From positions 1,862,501 through 1,926,500 of the forward strand of contig NC_089894.1 in NCBI RefSeq assembly GCF_040182565.1: 64,000 nt of DNA, given 5' to 3'. Shown piece after piece: positions 10,689 to 22,215 of the stretch. Position 1 is the first letter of the stretch, and every line of letters starts with the position of its first letter. The position numbers were made by a program, and so were the translations under genes. Below the pieces are notes generated by a model. The model had not been told where the DNA came from, did not search any database, and saw only the letters and a list, made by a program, of their open reading frames with translations. Source of the DNA: Anser cygnoides. Its lineage: Eukaryota; Chordata; Aves; Anseriformes; Anatidae.

Positions 10689-13494
10689 ACTGAGTCCAGA
10701 GAGTGCACTGGCACCACTGGGGATTCAGTACAGTGAGTCCAGAGAGTGCACTGGCACCCCTGGGGATGCATTGCCTTGAGTCCAGAAAGTGCCCTGGCAA
10801 CACTGGGTATGCACTACAGTGACTCCAGAGAGTGCACTGGCACCACTGGGGATGCACTGCAGTGAGTACAGAGAGTGCAGTGGCACCACTGGGGATGCAG
10901 TGCAGTGAGTCCAGAGAGTGCACTGGCACCACGGGGGATGCAGCGCAGTGAGTCCTGAGAGTGCACTGGCACCACTGGGGATGCACTGCAGTGAGTCCAG
11001 AGAGTGCACTGGCACCACTGGGGATGCAGTGCAGTGAGTGCAGAGAGTGCACTGGCACCACTGGGGATGCACTGCAGTGAGTCCAGAGAGTGCACTGGCA
11101 CCACTGGGGATGCAGTGCAGTGAGTCCAGAGAGTGCACTGGTACCACTGGGGATGCAGGGCAGTGACTCCAGAGAGTGCACTGGCACCACTGGGGATGCA
11201 CTGCAGTGAGTCCAGAGAGTGCACTGGCACCCTTGGGGATGCACTGTATTGAGTCGAGAGAGTGCACTGGCACCACTGGGGATGCACTGCAGTGACTCCA
11301 GAGAGTGCACTGGCACCACTGGGGATGCACTGCAGTGAGTGCAGAGAGTGCACTGGCACCAGTGGGGATGCAGTGCACTGAGTCCAGAGAGTGTACTGGC
11401 ACCACTGGGGATGCACTGCAGTGAGTCCAGAGAGTGCACTGGCACCACTGGGGATGCATTGCCGTGAGTCCAGAGAGTGCCCTGGCAACACTGGGGATGC
11501 ACTACTGTGACTCCAGAGAGTGCACTGGCACCTCTGGGGATGCAATGCAGTGAGTCCAGAGAGTGAGATGGCACCAATGGGGATGCACAGCAGTGAGTGC
11601 AGAGAGTGCACTGGCACCACTGGGGATGCAGTGCAGTGAGTCCAGAGAGTGCACTGGCACCACTGGGGATGCAGTGCAGTGAGTCCAGAGAGTGCACTGG
11701 CACCATTGGGGATGCAGTGCAGTGAGTCCAGAGAGTGCACCGGTACCACTGGGGATGCAGTGCAGTGAGTCCAGAGAGTGCACTGGCACCACTGAGGATG
11801 CACTGCAGTGAGTCCAGAGAGTGCACTGGCACCACTGGGGATGCAGTGCATTGAGTCCAGAGAGTGCACTGGTACCACTGGAGATGCACTGCAGTGACTC
11901 CAGAGAGTGCACTGGCACCACTGGGGATGCAGTGCAGTGAGTCCAGAGAGTGCACTGGCACCACTGCGGATGCAGTGCAGTGAGTCCAGAGAGTGCACTG
12001 GCACCACTGGGGATGCACAGCAGTGAGTCCAGAGAGTGCACTGGCACCATTGGGGATGCAGGGCAGTGAGTCCAGAGAGTGCACTTTCACCACTGGGGAT
12101 GCAGTGCAGTGAGTCCAGAGAGTGCACTGGCACCACTGGGGATGCACTGCAGTGAGTCCAGAGAGTGCACTGGCACCCTTCGGGATGCAGTGCAGTGAGT
12201 CGAGAGAGTGCACTGGCACCACTGGGGATGCAGTGCAGTGAGTCCAGAGAGTGCACTGGCACCACTGGGGATGCAGTGCAGAGAGTCCAGAGAGTGCACT
12301 GGCACCACTGGGGATGCAGTGCAGTGAGTCCAGAGAGTGCACTGGCACCACTGGGGATGCAGTGCAGTGAGTGCAGAGAGTGCACTGGCACCACTGGGGA
12401 TGCACAGCAGTGAGTCCAGGGAGTGCACTGGCACCACTAGGGATGCACTGCTGTGAGTCCAGAGAGGGCAGTGGCACCACTGGGGATGCAGCGCAGTGAG
12501 TCCAGAGAGTGCACTGGCACCACTGGGGATGCAGTGCATTGAGTCCAGAGAGTGTACTGGCACCACTGGGGATGCAGTGCAGTGAGTCCAGAGAGTGCAC
12601 TGGCACCACTGGGGATTCAGTGCATTGAGTCCAGAGAGTGCACAGTCACCACTGGGGATGCATTGCCTTGAGTCCAGAGAGTGCCCTGGCACCACTGGGT
12701 ATGCACTACAGTGGCTCCAGAGAGTGCACTGGCACCAGTGGGGATGCAGTGCAGTTAGTCCTGAGAGTGCACTGGCACCCTGGTGATGCAGTGCAGTGAG
12801 TCCAGAGAGTGCACTGGCACCACTGGGGATGCAGTGCAGGGAGTACAGAGAGTGCACTGGCAAAACTGGGGATGCACTGCTGTGAGTCCAGAGAGTGCAC
12901 TGGCACCACTGGGGATGCAGTGCAGTGAGTCCAGAGAGTGCACTGGCACCACTGGGGATGCACTGCAGTGAGTCGAGTGAGTGCACTGGCACCACTGGGG
13001 ATGCAGTGCAGTGAGTGCAGAGAGTGCACTGGCACCACTGGGGATGCACTGCAGGAGTGCAGAGAGTGCACTGGCACCAGTGGGGATGCAGTGCAGTGAG
13101 TCCGGAGAGTGTACTGGCAACACTGGGGATGCACTGCAGTGAGTCCAGAGAGTGCACTGGCAACACTGGGGATGCAGTGCCGTGAGTCCTGAGAGTGCCC
13201 TGGCAACACTGGGGATGCACTACTGTGACTCCAGAGAGTGCACTGGCACCTCTGGGGATGCACTGCAGTGAGTCCAGAGAGTGAGATGGCACCAATGGGG
13301 ATGCACTGCAGTGAGTCGAGAGAGTGCACTGGCACCACTGGGGATGCAGTGCAGTGAGTCCAGAGAGTGCACTGGCACCACAGGGAATGCACTGGAATGA
13401 GTCCAGAGAGTGCACTGGCACCAGTCGGGATGCAGTGCATTGAGTCCAGAGAGTGCACTGGTACCACTGGGGATGCAGTGCAGTGAGTCCAGAG

Positions 13495-14224
13495 AGTGCA
13501 CTGGCACCACTGGGGATGCAGTGCAGTGACTCCAGAGAGTACACCGGTACCACTGGGGATGCAGTGCAGTGAGTCCAGAGAGTGCACTGGCACCACTGAG
13601 GATGCACTGCAGTGAGTCCAGAGAGTGCACTGGCACCACTGGGGATGCAGTGCAGTGAGTCCAGAGAGTGCACTGGCACCACTGGGGATGCACTGCAGTG
13701 ACTCCAGAGAGTGCACTGGACCACTGGGGATGCAGTGCAGTGAGTCCAGAGAGTGCACTGGCACCACTGCGGACGCAGAGCAGTGAGTCCAGAGAGTGCA
13801 CTGGCACCACTGGGGATGCAGTGCAGTGAGTCCAGAGAGTGCACTGGCACCACTGGGGATGCAGGGCAGTGAGCCCAGAGAGTGCACTGGCACCACTGGG
13901 GATGCAGTGCAGTGAGTCCAGAGAGTGCACTGGCACCCTTGGGGATGCACTGCAGTGAGTCGAGAGAGTGCACTGGCACCACTGGGAATGCAGTGCAGTG
14001 AGTCCAGAGAGTGCACTGGCACCACTGGGGATGCAGTGCAGTGAGTCCAGAGAGTGCACTGGCACCTCTGGGGATGCACTGCAGTGAGTCCAGAGAGTGA
14101 GATGGCACCAATGGGGATGCACTGCAGTGAGTCGAGAGAGTGCACTGGCACCACTGGGGATGCAGTGCAGTGAGTCCAGAGAGTGCACTGGCACCACAGG
14201 GAATGCACTGGAATGAGTCCAGAG
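13495..14224. repeat. HOR unit of 730 bp (17 monomers less 1 base), copy 1
   Basis: ACACCGGTAC at 13,541 pairs with 14,271, GAGCCC near 13,871 with 14,601, and the CACCCTTGGGG monomer at 13,934 with 14,664, all at 730 bp. The match ends near 14,066 and 14,796. Just upstream, CAGGGAATGC at 13,381 pairs with 14,197 at 816 bp (19 monomers less 1 base), so two monomers separate the unit from its upstream homology. Confidence 0.75.
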
Positions 14225-14796
14225 AGTGCACTGGCACCACTGGGGATGCAGTGCAGTGACTCCAGAGAGTACACCGGTACCACTGGGGATGCAGTGCAGT
14301 GAGTCCAGAGAGTGCACTGGCACCACTGAGGATGCACTGCAGTGAGTCCAGAGAGTGCACTGGCACCACTGGTGATGCAGTGCAGTGAGTCCAGAGAGTG
14401 CACTGGCACCACTGGGGATGCACTGCAGTGACTCCAGAGAGTGCACTGGACCACTGGGGATGCAGTGCAGTGAGTCCAGAGAGTGCACTGGCACCACTGC
14501 AGACGCAGAGCAGTGAGTCCAGAGAGTGCACTGGCACCACTGGGGATGCAGTGCAGTGAGTCCAGAGAGTGCACTGGCACCACTGGGGATGCAGGGCAGT
14601 GAGCCCAGAGAGTGCACTGGCACCACTGGGGATGCACTGCAGTGAGTCCAGAGAGTGCACTGGCACCCTTGGGGATGCACTGCAGTGAGTCGAGAGAGTG
14701 CACTGGCACCACTGGGGATGCAGTGCAGTGAGTCCAGAGAGTGCACTGGCACCACTGGGGATGCAGTGCAGTGAGTCCAGAGAGTGCACTGGCACC
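14225..14796. repeat. 730-bp HOR unit, copy 2 (partial)
   Basis: This is the second copy of the 17-monomer unit, sharing ACACCGGTAC (14,271), GAGCCC (14,601) and CACCCTT (14,664). It stops where the next monomers read GCAGTGACTCTAAAGAG (from about 14,811), the beginning of the marker doublet seen across the array. Confidence 0.7.
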
Positions 14797-16606
14797 ACTG
14801 GGGATGCACTGCAGTGACTCTAAAGAGTGCACTAGCACCACTGGAGATGCAGTGCAGTGAGTCCAGAGAGTGCACTGGCACCACTGGAGATGCACTGCAG
14901 TGACTCCAGAGAGTGCACAGGCACCACTGGGGATGCACTGCTGTGAGTCCAGAGAGTGCACTGGCACCACTGGGGATGCACTGCAGTGAGTCCAGAGAGT
15001 GCACTGGCACCACTGGGGATGCACTGCAGTGACTCCAGAGAGTGCACTGGACCACTGGGGATGCAGTGCAGTGAGTCCAGAGAGTGCACTGGCACCACTG
15101 CGGATGCAGTGCAGTGAGTCCAGAGAGTGCACTGGCACCACTGGGGATGCATTGCGTTGAGTCCAGAAAGTGCCCTGGCAACACTGGGTATGCACTACAG
15201 TGACTCCAGAGAGCGCACTGGCACCAGTGGGGATGTACTGCAGTGAGTCCAGAGAGTGCACTGGCACCACTGGGGATGCGTGCAGTGAGTCCAGAGAGTG
15301 CACTGGCACCACTGGGGATGCACTGCAGTGAGTCCAGAGAGTGCACTCGCAACACTGGGGATGCAGTGCCGTGAGTCCAGAGAGTGCCCTGGCAACACTG
15401 GGGATGCACTACTGTGACTCCAGAGAGTGCACTGGCACCTCTGGGGATGCACTGCAGTGAGTCCAGAGAGTGAGATGGCACCAATGGGGATACACTGCAG
15501 TGAGTCCAGAGAGTGCACTGGCACCACTGGTGATGCAGTGCAGTGAGTCCAGAGAGTGCACTGGCACCACTGGGAATGCACTAGAATGAGTCCAGAAAGT
15601 GCACTGGCACCACTGGGGATGCAGTGCATTGAGTCCAGAGAGTGCACTGGTACCACTGGGGATGCAGTGCAGTGAGTCCAGAGAGTGCACTGGCACCACT
15701 GGGGATGCAGTGCAGTGAGTCCAGAGAGTGCACTGACACCACTGGGGATGCACTGCAGTGAGTCCAGAGAGTGCACCGGTACCACTGGGGATGCAGTGCA
15801 TTGAGTCCAGAGAGTGCACTGGCACCACTGAGGATGCACTGCAGTGAGTCCAGAGAGTGCACTGGCACCACTGGTGATGCAGTGCAGTGAGTCCAGAGAG
15901 TGCACTGGCACCACTGGGGATGCACTGCAGTGACTCCAGAGAGTGCACTGGCACCACTGGGGATGCACTGCAGTGAGTCCAGAGAGTGCACTGGCACCCT
16001 TCGGGATGCACTGCAGTGAGTCGAGAGAGTGCACTGGCACCACTGGGGATGCACTGCAGTGAGTCCAGAGAGTGCACTGGCACCACTGGGGATGCACTGC
16101 AGTGAGTCCAGAGAGTGCACTGGCACCCTTCGGGATGCACTGCAGTGAGTCGAGAGAGTGCACTGGCACCACTGGGGATGCACTGCAGTGAGTCCAGAGA
16201 GTGCACTGGCACCCTTCGGGATGCACTGCAGTGAGTCGAGAGAGTGCACTGGCACCACTGGGGATGCACTGCAGTGAGTCCAGAGAGTGCACTGGCACCA
16301 CTGGGGATGCAGTGCAGTGAGTCCAGAGAGTGCACTGGCACCACTGGAGATGCAGTGCAGTGAGTCCAGAGAGTGCACTGGCACCACTGGGGATGCAGTG
16401 CAGTGAGTCCAGAGAGTGCACTGGCACCACTGGGGATGCACAGCAGTGAGTCCAGGGAGTGCACTGGCACCATTGGGGATGCACCGCTGTGAGTCCAGAG
16501 AGGGCAGTGGCACCACTGGGGATGCACTGCAGTGAGTCCAGAGAGTGTACTGGCACCACTGGGGATGCAGTGCAGTGAGTCCAGAGAGTGCACTGGCACC
16601 ACTGGG

Positions 16607-17164
16607 GATTCAGTGCAGTGATTCCAGAGAGTGCACAGTCACCACTGGGGATGCATTGCCTTGAGTCCAGAGAGTGCCCTGGCAACACTGGAGATGCACT
16701 ACAGTGACTCCAGAGAGTGCACTGGCACCACTGGGGATGCAGTGCAGTGAGTCCTGAGAGTGCACTGGCACCCTGGTGATGCAGTGCAGTGAGTCCAGAG
16801 AGTGCACTGGCACCACTGGGGATGCAGTGCAGTGAGTCCAGAGAGTGCACTGGCACCACGGGGGATGCAGTGCAGTGAGTCCAGAGAGTACACTGGCACC
16901 ACTGGTGATGCACTGCAGTGAGTCCAGAGAGTGCCCTGGCACCACGGGGGATGCAGTGCCGTGACTCCAGAGAGTGCACTGGCACCACTTGGGATGCAGT
17001 GCAGTGAGTACAGAGAGTGCACTGGCACCCTTGGGGATGCACCGCTGTGAGTCCAGAGAGGGCAGTGGCACCACTGGGGATGCACTGCAGTGAGTCCAGA
17101 GAGTGTACTGGCACCACTGGGGATGCAGTGCAGTGAGTCCAGAGAGTGCACTGGCACCACTGGG
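16607..17164. repeat. HOR unit of 558 bp (13 monomers less 1 base)
   Basis: GATTCA at 16,607 pairs with 17,165. Both are followed by GTGATTCC, GCACAGTCACC, CATTGCCTTG, a GCAACACTGGAGATGC monomer, GAGTCCTGAGAG and a one-base-short GCACCCTGGTGATG monomer in the same order. The match runs to about 17,040/17,598. A third copy of this order begins at 19,917. Confidence 0.75.
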
Positions 17165-19816
17165 GATTCAGTGCAGTGATTCCAGAGAGTGCACAGTCAC
17201 CACTGGGGATGCATTGCCTTGAGTCCAGAGAGTGCCCTGGCAACACTGGAGATGCACTACAGTGACTCCAGAGAGTGCACTGGCACCACTGGGGATGCAG
17301 TGCAGTGAGTCCTGAGAGTGCACTGGCACCCTGGTGATGCAGTGCAGTGAGTCCAGAGAGTGCACTGGCACCACTGGGGATGCAGTGCAGTGAGTCCAGA
17401 GAGTGCACTGGCACCACTGGGGATGCAGTGCAGTGAGTCCAGAGAGTGCACTGGCACCACTGGTGATGCACTGCAGTGAGTCGAGAGAGTGCCCTGGCAC
17501 CACGGGGGATGCAGTGCCGTGACTCCAGAGAGTGCACTGGCACCACTTGGGATGCAGTGCAGTGAGTACAGAGAGTGCACTGGCACCCTTGGGGATGCAG
17601 TGCAGTGAGTGCAGAGAGTGCACTGGCACCAGTGGGGATGCACTGCAGTGACTCCAGAGAGAGAGCTGGCACCACTGGGGATGCAGTGCAGTGAGTCCAG
17701 AGAGTGCACTGGCACCAGTTGGGATGCAGTGCAGTGAGTCGAGAGAGTGCACTGGCACCACGGGGGATGCAGCGCATTGAGTCCAGAGAGTGCACTGGCA
17801 CCACTGGGGATGCACTGAAGTGAGTCCAGAGAGTGCACTGGCACCACTGGGGACGCAGTCCATTGAGTCCAGAGAGTGCACTGGCACCACTGCGGATGCA
17901 GTGCAGTGAGTCCAGAGAGTGCACTGGCACCACTGGGGATGTACTGCAGTGAGTCCAGAGAGTGCACTGGCACCACTGGGGATGCAGTGCAGTGAGTCCA
18001 GAGAGTGCACTGGCACCAGTGGGGATGCAGTGCAGTGAGTGCAGAGAGAGCACTGGCACCACTGGGGATGCAGTGCAGTGAGTCCAGAGAGTGCACCGGC
18101 ACCACTGGGGATGCACTGCAGTGAGTCCAGAGAGTGCACTGGCACAACTGGGGATGCAGTGCAGTGAGTCCAGAGAGGGCACTGGCACCACTGGGGATGC
18201 ACAGCAGTGAGTCCAGAGAGTGCACTGGCACCACTGGGGATGCAGTGCAGTGAGTCCAGAGAGTGCACGTGGCACCACTGGGGATGCACTGCAGTGAGTC
18301 CAGAGAGTGCACTGGCACCACTGGGGATGCAGTGCCGTGAGTCCAGAGAGTGCACTGGCGCCATTGGAGATGCACTGCAGTGACTCCAGAGAGTGCACTA
18401 ACACCACTGGGGATGCACAGCAGTGAGTCCAGAGAGTGCACTGGCACCACTGGGGATGCAGTGCAGTGAGTCCAGAGAGTGCACTGGCACCACTGGGGAT
18501 GCAGCGCAGTGAGTCCTGAGAGTGCACTGGCGCCACTGGGGATGCAGTGCAGTGAGTCCAGAGAGTGCACTGGCAGCACTGGGGATGCACTGCAGTGACT
18601 CTAAAGAGTGCACTAGCACCACTGGAGATGCACTGTAGTGACTCCAGAGAGTGCACTGGCACCACTGGGGATGCAGTGCAGTGAGTCGAGAGAGTGCACT
18701 GGCACCACTGGGGATGCACTGCAGTGAGTCCAGAGAGTGCACTGGCACCACGGGTGATGAACAGCAGTGAGTCCAGAGAGTGCACTGGCACCACTGGGGA
18801 CGCAGTCCAGTGAGTCCAGAGAGTGCACTGGCACCACTGGGGATGCAGTGCAGTGACTCCAGAGAGTGCACTGGCAACACTGGGGATGCAGTGCACTGAG
18901 TCCAGAGAGTGTACTGGCACCACTGGGGATGCACTGCAGTGAGTCCAGAGAGTGCACTGGCGCCACTGGAGATGCACTGCAGTGACTCCAGAGAGTGCAC
19001 TAACACCACTGGGCATGAAGTGCAGTGAGTCCAGAGAGTGCACTGGCACCAGTGGGGATGCACTGCAGTGAGTCCAGAGAGTGCACAGGCACCACTGGGG
19101 ATGCAGTGCAGTGAGTGCAGAGAGTGCACTGGCACCACTGGGAATGCACTGCAGTGAGTCCAGAGAGAGAGCTGGCACCACTGGGGATGCAGTGCAGTGA
19201 GTCCAGAGAGTGCACTGGCACCAGTGGGGATGCAGTGCAGTGAGTCCAGAGAGTGCACTGGCACCACGGGGGATGCAGCGCATTGAGTCCAGAGAGTGCA
19301 CTGGCGCCACTGGGGATGCACTGAAGTGAGTCCAGAGAGTGCACTGGCACCACTGGGGATGCAGTGCAGTGAGTCCAGAGAGTACACTGGCACCACTGGG
19401 GATGTAGTGCAGTGAGTCCAGAGAGTGCACTGGCACCACTGGGGATGCAGTGAAGTGAGTGCAGAGTGAGCACTGGCACCACTGGGGATGAAGTGCAGTG
19501 AGTCCAGAGAGTGCACTGGCACCCCTGAGGATGCAGTGCAGTGAGTCTAGAGAGTGCACTGGCACCACTGGGAATTCAGTGCAGTGGGTACAGAGAGTGC
19601 ACTGGCACCACTGGGGATGCAGTGCAGTGAGTCCAGAGAGTGCACTGGCACCACTGGGGATGCAGTGCAGTGAGTCCAGAGAGTGCACTGGCACCACTGG
19701 GGATGCACAGCAGTGAGTCCAGGGAGTGCACTGGCACCATTGGGGATGCACTGCTGTGAGTCCAGAGAGGGCAGTGGCACCAGTGGGGATGCAGCGCAGT
19801 GAGTCCAGAGAGTGCA
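17065..19816. repeat. HOR unit of 2,752 bp (64 monomers), copy 1
   Basis: Landmarks repeat at exactly 2,752 bp: TGCACTGCAG 17,081 with 19,833, GATTCA 17,165 with 19,917, and CACGTG 18,266 with 21,018. The match extends from about 17,065 to 19,463. The remaining 350 bp, about 19,464-19,816, is not shared and holds a GTGAAGTGAGTGCAGAGTGAG variant and a GGGAATTCAG monomer. Content resembles the 32.2-33.8 kb part of block X. CTCTAAAG occurs near 18,599. Confidence 0.85.
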
Positions 19817-22215
19817 CTGGCACCACTGGGGATGCACTGCAGTGAGTCCAGAGTGTGTACTGGCACCACTGGGGATGCAGTGCAGTGAGTCCAGAGAGTG
19901 CACTGGCACCACTGGGGATTCAGTGCAGTGATTCCAGAGAGTGCACAGTCACCACTGGGGATGCATTGCCTTGAGTCCAGAGAGTGCCCTGGCAACACTG
20001 GAGATGCACTACAGTGACTCCAGAGAGTGCACTGGCACCACTGCGGATGCAGTGCAGTGAGTCCTGAGAGTGCACTGGCACCCTGGTGATGCAGTGCAGT
20101 GAGTCCAGAGAGTGCACTGGCACCACTGGGGATGCAGTGCAGTGAGTCCAGAGAGTGCACTGGCACCACTGGGGATGCAGTGCAGTGAGTCCAGAGAGTA
20201 CACTGGCACCACTGGTGATGCACTGCAGTGAGTCCAGAGAGTGCCCTGGCACCACGGGGGATGCAGTGCCGTGACTCCAGAGAGTGCACTGGCACCACTT
20301 GGGATGCAGTGCAGTGAGTACAGAGAGTGCACTGGCACCCTTGGGGATGCAGTGCAGTGAGTGCAGAGAGTGCACTGGCACCAGTGGGGATGCACTGCAG
20401 TGACTCCAGAGAGAGAGCTGGCACCACTGGGGATGCAGTGCAGTGAGTCCAGAGAGTGCACTGGCACCAGTCGGGATGCAGTGCAGTGAGTCGAGAGAGT
20501 GCACTGGCACCACGGGGGATGCAGCGCATTGAGTCCAGAGAGTGCACTGGCACCACTGGGGATGCACTGAAGTGAGTCCAGAGAGTGCACTGGCACCACT
20601 GGGGACGCAGTCCATTGAGTCCAGAGAGTGCACTGGCACCACTGCGGATGCAGTGCAGTGAGTCCAGAGAGTGCACTGGCACCACTGGGGATGTACTGCA
20701 GTGAGTCCAGAGAGTGCACTGGCACCACTGGGGATGCAGTGCAGTGAGTCCAGAGAGTGCACTGGCACCAGTGGGGATGCAGTGCAGTGAGTGCAGAGAG
20801 AGCACTGGCACCACTGGGGATGCAGTGCAGTGAGTCCAGAGAGTGCACCGGCACCACTGGGGATGCACTGCAGTGAGTCCAGAGAGTGCACTGGCACCAC
20901 TGGGGATGCAGTGCAGTGAGTCCAGAGAGGGCACTGGCACCACTGGGGATGCACAGCAGTGAGTCCAGAGAGTGCACTGGCACCACTGGGGATGCAGTGC
21001 AGTGAGTCCAGAGAGTGCACGTGGCACCACTGGGGATGCACTGCAGTGAGTCCAGAGAGTGCACTGGCACCACTGGGGATGCAGTGCAGTGAGTCCAGAG
21101 AGTGCACTGGCGCCATTGGAGATGCACTGCAGTGACTCCAGAGAGTGCACTAACACCACTGGGGATGCACAGCAGTGAGTCCAGAGAGTGCACTGGCACC
21201 ACTGGGGATGCACTGCAGTGAGTCCAGAGAGCGCACTGGCACCACTGGGGATGCAGCGCAGTGAGTCCTGAGAGTGCACTGGCACCACTGGGGATGCAGT
21301 GCAGTGAGTCCAGAGAGTGCACTGGCAGCACTGGGGATGCACTGCAGTGACTCTAAAGAGTGCACTAGCACCACTGGAGATGCACTGTAGTGACTCCAGA
21401 GAGTGCACTGGCACCACTGGGGATGCAGTGCAGTGAGTCCAGAGAGTGCACTGGCACCACTGGGGATGCACTGCAGTGAGTCCAGAGAGTGCACTGGCAC
21501 CACGGGTGATGCACAGCAGTGAGTCCAGAGAGTGCACTGGCACCACTGGGGACGCAGTGCAGTGAGTCCAGAGAGTGCACTGGCACCACTGGGGATGCAG
21601 TGCAGTGACTCCAGAGAGTGCACTGGCACCACTGGGGATGCAGTGCACTGAGTCCAGAGAGTGTACTGGCACCACTGGGGATGCACTGCAGTGAGTCCAG
21701 AGAGTGCACTGGCGCCACTGGAGATGCACTGCAGTGACTCCAGAGAGTGCACTAACACCACTGGTCATGAAGTGCAGTGAGTCCAGAGAGTGCACTGGCA
21801 CCAGTGGGGATGCACTGCAGTGAGTCCAGAGAGTGCACAGGCACCACTGGGGATGCAGTGCAGTGAGTGCAGAGAGTGCACTGGCACCACTGGGGATGCA
21901 CTGCAGTGAGTCCAGAGAGAGAGCTGGCACCACTGGGGATGCAGTGCAGTGAGTCCAGAGAGTGCACTGGCACCAGTGGGGATGCAGTGCAGTGAGTCCA
22001 GAGAGTGCACTGGCACCACGGGGGATGCAGCGCATTGAGTCCAGAGAGTGCACTGGCACCACTGGGGATGCACTGAAGTGAGTCCAGAGAGTGCACTGGC
22101 ACCACTGGGGATGCAGTGCAGTGAGTCCAGAGAGTGCACTGGCACCACTGGGGATGTAGTGCAGTGAGTCCAGAGAGTGCACTGGCACCACTGGGGATGC
22201 AGTGCAGTGAGTGCA
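19817..22215. repeat. 2,752-bp HOR unit, copy 2
   Basis: This is the second copy of the 64-monomer unit, in perfect 43-bp register with the first. It keeps the rare variants GTGATTCC (near 19,928), GAGTCCTGAG (near 20,062), CACGTG (21,018) and the CTCTAAAG marker (near 21,351). Scattered single-base differences separate the two copies, for example GGGTGATGAACAGC near 18,757 against GGGTGATGCACAGC here. The match ends near 22,215. Confidence 0.85.

Noticed and set aside
15195..19826. 1,543-codon open frame on the minus strand, and other minus-strand frames of 600-1,200 codons
   Set aside because: They are by-products of a stop-free 43-bp repeat. Several frames overlap each other for kilobases, starts and ends fall at random monomer variants (CTA, TTA, TCA), and the product would be a 43-residue reiteration with no recognisable domain.
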